DNA from: Lanius collurio
Lineage: Eukaryota > Chordata > Aves > Passeriformes > Laniidae
Direction: 5' to 3'
Length of the DNA: 64,000 nucleotides
NCBI GenBank assembly: GCA_020086605.1
Contig: JACBWW010000012.1
Coordinates: 12,957,855-13,021,854 of the forward strand
Shown: piece by piece, positions 59,346 through 64,000 of the stretch
Position numbering within the stretch: position 1 is the first letter of the stretch
How the letters are laid out: every line of letters starts with the position of its first letter
Translations under genes and position numbers: made by a program
Notes under the pieces: generated by a model
Database searches by the model: none
Told to the model about the DNA's origin: nothing
Seen by the model: only the letters and a program-made list of their open reading frames with translations

Positions 59346-61635
59346 AGAATCAAAGGAAATTGTTGTACGCTCTTCTTCTTGCTGCTATTTGTGTTTTTAT
59401 CACTCCTTTTCTACCTTGATCCCTTTTTCTGAAAAGCCCAGGCAAAGACTGAGAATTAACAGGGAAATATGTGTTTTATGGTTTTTTTCAGTTGCTTTGC
59501 TTGAAGTGAACAATTATGCGTATTACGTGTGAAAAAAATAGAACAGTAATTATTTGTTGTCCTGAAAGAAGAACAACTTTATAACCCTTTTCCTTATTTT
59601 CCTGTGTGATCTGCTGATGACACTCATGAGATGGATATTTTAAAAAGTCTTGCTGGGGATCAACTGCAGTTGATATTTTCTCTGTGAGTGGATCAGAAGA
59701 GCATGATAAGCTAACAGAATGCTAATGAATGCTCCTGTGAAAGGCTTTAATTGAGAAGATTTGAATGTGGGGCCTGGCACTGGGAGTTGCCTCTGCAGAG
59801 ACAGAGAAGCCCAGCTCCTGCACACAGGTTTGGGAGTAGACTCGAGGCTTCTCTGCTTGGCATTCCCAGGGAAAAGCTTCTGCAACAGCACTTACTGTAC
59901 ATCTGTTGAGGGAAGCCACTTGCTTTTTCTGCTGGGTGGAGGTAAGGTGGCAGAGTGGCAATTTTGCTGTTTTCTTCTTTCTTTCTGCCAAGGACTCCAT
60001 TAAAATGCCTAACCAGTGAGGCACTCCACAATGGATGGTACAGAAGTAGTTGATACCCTGCAAGTCCTACAATTAGCAATGTTACAAGTGTTTTGTAATA
60101 TGAGACAGTGGCAGCAAAATAGTTCAGATTTTCACCCCATTAGAGCAAGAAGACTCGGCATATGACATCAAAAGTAGTGCCCTTCGAAGTGTGTAGGGTC
60201 TGTATTTACAGACCTCTCAAGCTCTTGATTATTTCCAGCTGGTGTCAAGTAAGAGCCCTGAACACAAGAGTATCTGGCAAAATAGCTAGAGTAACTTCAA
60301 TGCCCAGTGGTGTTCAGATGTATGAGATAATTATAGCCTTCTCCATAACAGATGCTCTGTTCTCCAGTTTGGCACTTTGTTTCTTCAGCATGCAAATAAT
60401 TTTCTCTACCTAATCTAATGGCCATTTTGATGATACAGATACAGTTTTTTCACCCAAAGATAAGCAGTGCATTTTCATGGTAACACTTATATAGCTACAA
60501 GAGTGGGATTTATTATCCCATTGAGGAAGAAAAAAACACTTTTGATAGTACTGTGTGGAGACTGATGACATGAAGAGTTAATATGTTGGTATAGCCAGGA
60601 TCAGTATTTCTAGAAATAGAAGTCAGTGATTCAGCAGTTCTCCTTCATATTGCCAAGTGCAACTTATTCAAATCATGGCATATTCTGCTTTCTCTGTTCC
60701 AAACCCAGTCACGTAATAAGGAGGCTTTTAGATTAGCATATTAGTTTAAATTTCAGACATGCTATTTTAGTTCTCTCTCTAAGGCTCCTAGTGCTTCTTT
60801 TTTTCTCTCTTTGTCTCTGGAGGTAACATAGACCTTTCTGTAGCATGTAACTCCCACTAAAAACAAAATTAAATACCATAATAAGAGAGATGGTATATGC
60901 ATTTTTCTAGAAGTTGTGGCTGGCTTCACACAACCTTTGTTCTCACAGTTGAGTGTATTTTCATACTGCCCCAGTTCTTTCAGTGCCTGTGTGAGTAGCT
61001 CAGATTTGCCAAGGGGAGCAGAGGGCCTGAAATCTTGCTCAAAGCCATTTCTGAGTTTATGTTTTTCTGGCTGTCTGGTCAGACTGCCACATCCTAATGG
61101 GAGCCAAAATGTAATTAAATGGTGAGTTGAACAGCTTGCTTTGAAAAGAGGTGAACTCTGCTTCATGGGACATTTCATTAAAAAAACCTAAGTATAAAAA
61201 GGCATAAATATCTGGCCTTCCCTGTGCAAAGGATTCCTGTGCATTGGCAAAGTAGAAGATGAAGTAGAATTTTTACACACATTTTAAGAAATTGTATGCC
61301 CAAAGCTATTGGGAACAAAGAGCCTGCTTTGTCCTCAAAAAATTTTGGATTTAATACTGAAGTCCTGTTTGAGAAATGAATACTCCTTAGGGCAAACTCT
61401 TGCTGCAACTGGCCCTATGTGCAAGAGGGATGAGGGTGGGACATAAGGAATTGCTTCTTTGGCAGAGGAGGAGGGAAGTGCAGAGCCTTTCTCACAGCAG
61501 GTCCAGGGTACAAAGGCCATTGCAAAGCATAAGCTGAAACACTTTCTAAATTAATGTAGAAGATTATGGGACTATGTAAAAAAACGAACCAAAACAAAAC
61601 CTGAGAGTTGCTAAGTTTTTGTGGCCTATTTACAA
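59346..61635. other. Non-coding stretch with weak MIR-like hint
   Basis: Stop-free runs of up to 138 codons (60762-61178, minus strand) and 113 codons (59722-60063, minus strand) overlap several others and resemble nothing known. At 60482-60530 'taacacttatatagc...ttattatcccattgaggaagaaa' faintly recalls a MIR/L2 tail. Confidence 0.4.
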
Positions 61636-61639
61636 GTGC

Positions 61640-62150
61640 CTGAGAAACAGATTTTAATTTTAGTCAATACTCACAAGCCCATCAGTGGAGCAGCACAGGG
61701 GGACACCGATCTAAAATAGCTCTAGCAGATGCTACAATAATACGAGTTTTCCCCGCATCTCTCATTTATTTCTTGCTGTGTGTAGTTTCTTACTAAATCT
61801 GTTCCCTTGATAAATGCAAAGATGTTCTTGCCATTGGATAGAATAGCTAAGTGCAATTGACACAAACACTAACTGGCTTAACCTTCTTGTTGCATTGCCA
61901 CTGCTGCTGTTAAATATTTCTTGGGCTCACAGAAATCTTTGAAATGAGTTTTAATGCATTTTCTTTTCATATACACAGACCATGGCTGTTAAACAATGGC
62001 AGCTTGAACAAAAGCTATTCTAATGATAACAGCAATAGTGTCAGTTATTTGGATAAACTGTCAGAGGGAGGCTGGCCATCAGTGGATCCCTGCAACGGAG
62101 CCTAGAAAATTGAGAAAATTAACCTGCTAACATAACCAACAGCCCAGATC
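61640..62150. promoter_or_regulatory. Candidate conserved non-coding element (enhancer-like)
   Basis: This is repeat-free sequence with many developmental factor-like words, including an 'aacaatgg' SOX-type site near 61993, 'attctaatgataa' near 62018 and 'gtgcaattgacac' near 61851. A 'tacgag' and a 'cccgcatc' CpG are retained near 61742 and 61754. No frame is open through it. Among the possible non-coding elements this one and 24950-25680 look most convincing, still without alignment. Confidence 0.33.
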
Positions 62151-62460
62151 TTCAGAAAGGGTAATTATCCTACTACCTCCCTCAGCATGCAAGTGTTTAT
62201 ATTGTTACTAGATGTCAAGAGACCTTCTATACTGCCAGTTTTACCTTCCCTGAAGAAAGGCTCTCCTTTCATATCCTTGATTGCTTTAAATTCAAAATAT
62301 GTAAGTTGATACTGATTTATGGCATCTTGGTATTCACTTCCCAGCCTTGTCACACAATTGGTATTATTTATTTTAAAATTTATTAATTGATACAAAGTGC
62401 CAAGACCACTGTCCACATCCATTTCTGAGAGTTTCCACTCCGTCACAAAGTGATGGATGT

Positions 62461-62790
62461 GAAGAAGGGATCAAGTGCTGCTGCAAGGCAGTGGCCTTCT
62501 GCTGAGTGAGTCTGCCCTGAGATCCTGAGGGTTTATATGCCCTTCTTAGTAGGACTTCTGTGCTCTTCTGCCCAGCATCCCCCCCCTCCTTAACAACCTT
62601 ATCTGCCCTGGGGGACTGTGCTGGTCCTTGCATGTGTGATAGTGCTGTCTCTCCTTGGTGAGGCCAAGAGCATGACCAAACCCTTGGACCACAACCTTGT
62701 GGGAGAGGTGTCTCTCTCTTATCCTATGTGGGATGGCAACGAGACCTGATCTTCTGATGCCACCCCATAGCTAATAAAAGCAACTAAGGC
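62461..62790 (-). mobile_element. GC-rich island with minus-strand TATA box, possible solo LTR
   Basis: Bases 62461-62760 (62401-62460 excluded) average about 54% G+C by my count, against about 38% in sampled lines elsewhere, with sharp edges. On the minus strand a TATAAA box lies at 62537-62532 in 'gggcatataaaccctc', preceded by GC-rich sequence, which is the layout of an LTR U3 region or a core promoter. On the + strand an AATAAA polyadenylation word lies near 62774. No TG...CA ends, target duplication or viral coding remains were identified, so an orphan promoter or a GC-rich unique insert is also possible. Confidence 0.25.
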
Positions 62791-63801
62791 ACTTTTAAGC
62801 CCATGGTTGCAGAATACAAAAATTGCAGGCGTACACTGGACAGTGTTGAGAATTCTTTCTAGGTGGTAGTTTTTCTTTTAGGTAGGATTTTTTTTTCTTT
62901 TGTTTTCCAAAAAAGCTAAGCTCATTTAAAAAAAACCCTGTAAATAGCGATGATAGTCTGGAAACACAGGCAGCAAAAGTAAGCTAATTTGGGTGTTTGT
63001 TTGAATAAGATCAGCTACTGCTTATGAAGATGAAAGTGATTTGTCCTGTCCTGATTTCATTAATGAATGTTTTATGTATATTTAAAAAAGCTCTGATCAA
63101 TAATGAAATATTTCAAGAACCACTTGAAATTCAAAGTCATGAAACATAACCAGAAACAGCTGCATCATTTTGTTAGTATTTTTGTTTGTAATTTTTGAGT
63201 GCAGTGAAAAAAACCTGGTGCCTGGACTATTTACAAAAATTATATTGTAAAAAAAATTCTTAAACCATCTATTGTCTGTGAGCATTTCTTCCTTAATACT
63301 CAACCCTCTTTTTCTTTATTATTCTGTTTGTAAGGAAGCTGAGTCTTATTTTTGTTGCCGGTAGTTTGATAAATGGCTTATGAGGAATTGATGGAGATGG
63401 CCTTGTTTGCTCCTTAGCAATTGAGTCAAGGGAGGGGATTTTGTGTTTGTTTGTTTTTAATTCCCTTTTATTGGCATAAATGATTTTATTAAACATCAAG
63501 GTCAGTTCACAAACTCGGGATGTTGGGTGAGAACTGCTAATCAAGAGGTCTGTAGTTTAAAAGATGTTTTTAAATTTGGACTCAAGTGTAAACTGACAGA
63601 AATATTATTGTGATCAAGTGAGTAGCTGATAAATGCTATTTTAGCAAGTAGGCTGCTAGCCTGTGGAACTGCCCTCTGCCAGGGAATCTTCAAATAAAAT
63701 GCTGCGGCTAATTTTGTAAAAGCTCAGAACATTTTAGGACCAAAATAACAATGTTTGTAATTAGAGATACTAAAATAGAAGCAGTCGGATCCCCAAAGAT
63801 T
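62791..63801. other. AT-rich non-coding stretch
   Basis: No gene is seen. T-rich runs occur near 62888 and A-rich runs near 62928 and 63249. Nothing else is recognised. Confidence 0.5.
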
Positions 63802-63826
63802 AAAAAAAAAAAAAAATTAAAAAAAT
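63802..63826. repeat. A-rich tract
   Basis: An A15 run, then TT and a further A7 run. Confidence 0.85.
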
Positions 63827-64000
63827 CTTAATCTCTCTCAGGTCTACTGACACAGCTGTGCCTCCAGCACATCCTGGGTGCTGCCTTGGGAATTTGTGGC
63901 CAAGCCAAACCCTTGTTTCAGGGAGAAGCTATCCCTTTTCCTCAGCCACAGGCACACTGTACAGGGAGAATACATGAGGTAGTTGATGGAGCTGTGCTAG
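63827..64000. other. Non-coding end of window
   Basis: Moderate-GC unique-looking sequence cut by the window edge, with no feature recognised. Confidence 0.5.

Noticed and set aside
60482..60530. Possible MIR/L2 tail
   Set aside because: Too short and diverged to separate from chance.
60762..61178. 138-codon minus-strand stop-free run
   Set aside because: No recognisable family or splice context, and it overlaps runs on the other strand. This length is expected by chance in 64 kb read in six frames.
62165..62446. 93-codon minus-strand run with protein-like composition
   Set aside because: It opens with GTG and matches no family I recognise. It is kept only as a point in the GC-island finding, not as a gene.
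1..64000. CRISPR arrays, operons, phage or plasmid features
   Set aside because: Base composition, SINE/LINE relics and the absence of long reading frames all point to vertebrate nuclear DNA. No regularly spaced repeats were seen.
1..64000. snRNA, Y RNA, 5S or functional tRNA genes
   Set aside because: No characteristic conserved strings were found. The one tRNA-like segment lacks stable stems.

Overview
The window looks like non-coding DNA from a bird, or less likely another sauropsid. Hand counts on ten evenly spaced 60-base lines give about 62% A+T, and no dense block of interspersed repeats is visible. The recognisable mobile-element remains are a chicken-repeat-1 (CR1) LINE 3' end and several very old MIR/L2-type SINE pieces. 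I see no Alu, B1 or L1 sequence. Loose A/C-rich tracts of the 'aaacccaaacaaacc' kind recur and, in my experience, are common in avian introns and spacers. None of this is bacterial: there are no ribosome binding sites, operons or long reading frames.

I found no protein-coding gene I can defend. The longest stop-free stretches are about 130 codons, overlap freely on both strands, match no family I recognise and often run through simple repeats or SINE relics, as expected by chance in 64 kb. The window is best read as part of a large intron or an intergenic gene desert. Sampled T exceeds A and G exceeds C on the + strand, which weakly favours a + strand transcript crossing the window.

Layout. 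1-860: a strong hairpin (36-96) and an exon-like piece with a good splice acceptor (712-807) ahead of an A16 run. 1.9-4.4 kb: a weak CR1-like piece, one copy of an old unnamed repeat (2535-2660), an 18-bp palindrome and a clear CR1 3' end (4204-4392). 7.1-9.7 kb: two tRNA-derived SINE heads and a pair of about 120-bp direct repeats 1,027 bp apart. 10-22 kb: mostly featureless apart from microsatellites and homopolymers. 22.8-26.8 kb: three MIR-type relics around a block that looks like conserved non-coding DNA. 31.6-31.8 kb: an inverted copy of the 2.5-kb repeat family. 40-57 kb: short tandem duplications, a C/T tract with quadruplex potential, A/C tracts, an old DNA-transposon-like block and a C20 run. 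57-64 kb: further possible conserved blocks, one MIR relic and a GC-rich island (62.46-62.78 kb) with a TATA box on the minus strand that may be a solo LTR.

No genes can be shown to work together here. The most worthwhile targets are the possible conserved enhancers, the diverged repeat pairs, the hairpin at the start and the GC-rich promoter-like island near the end.
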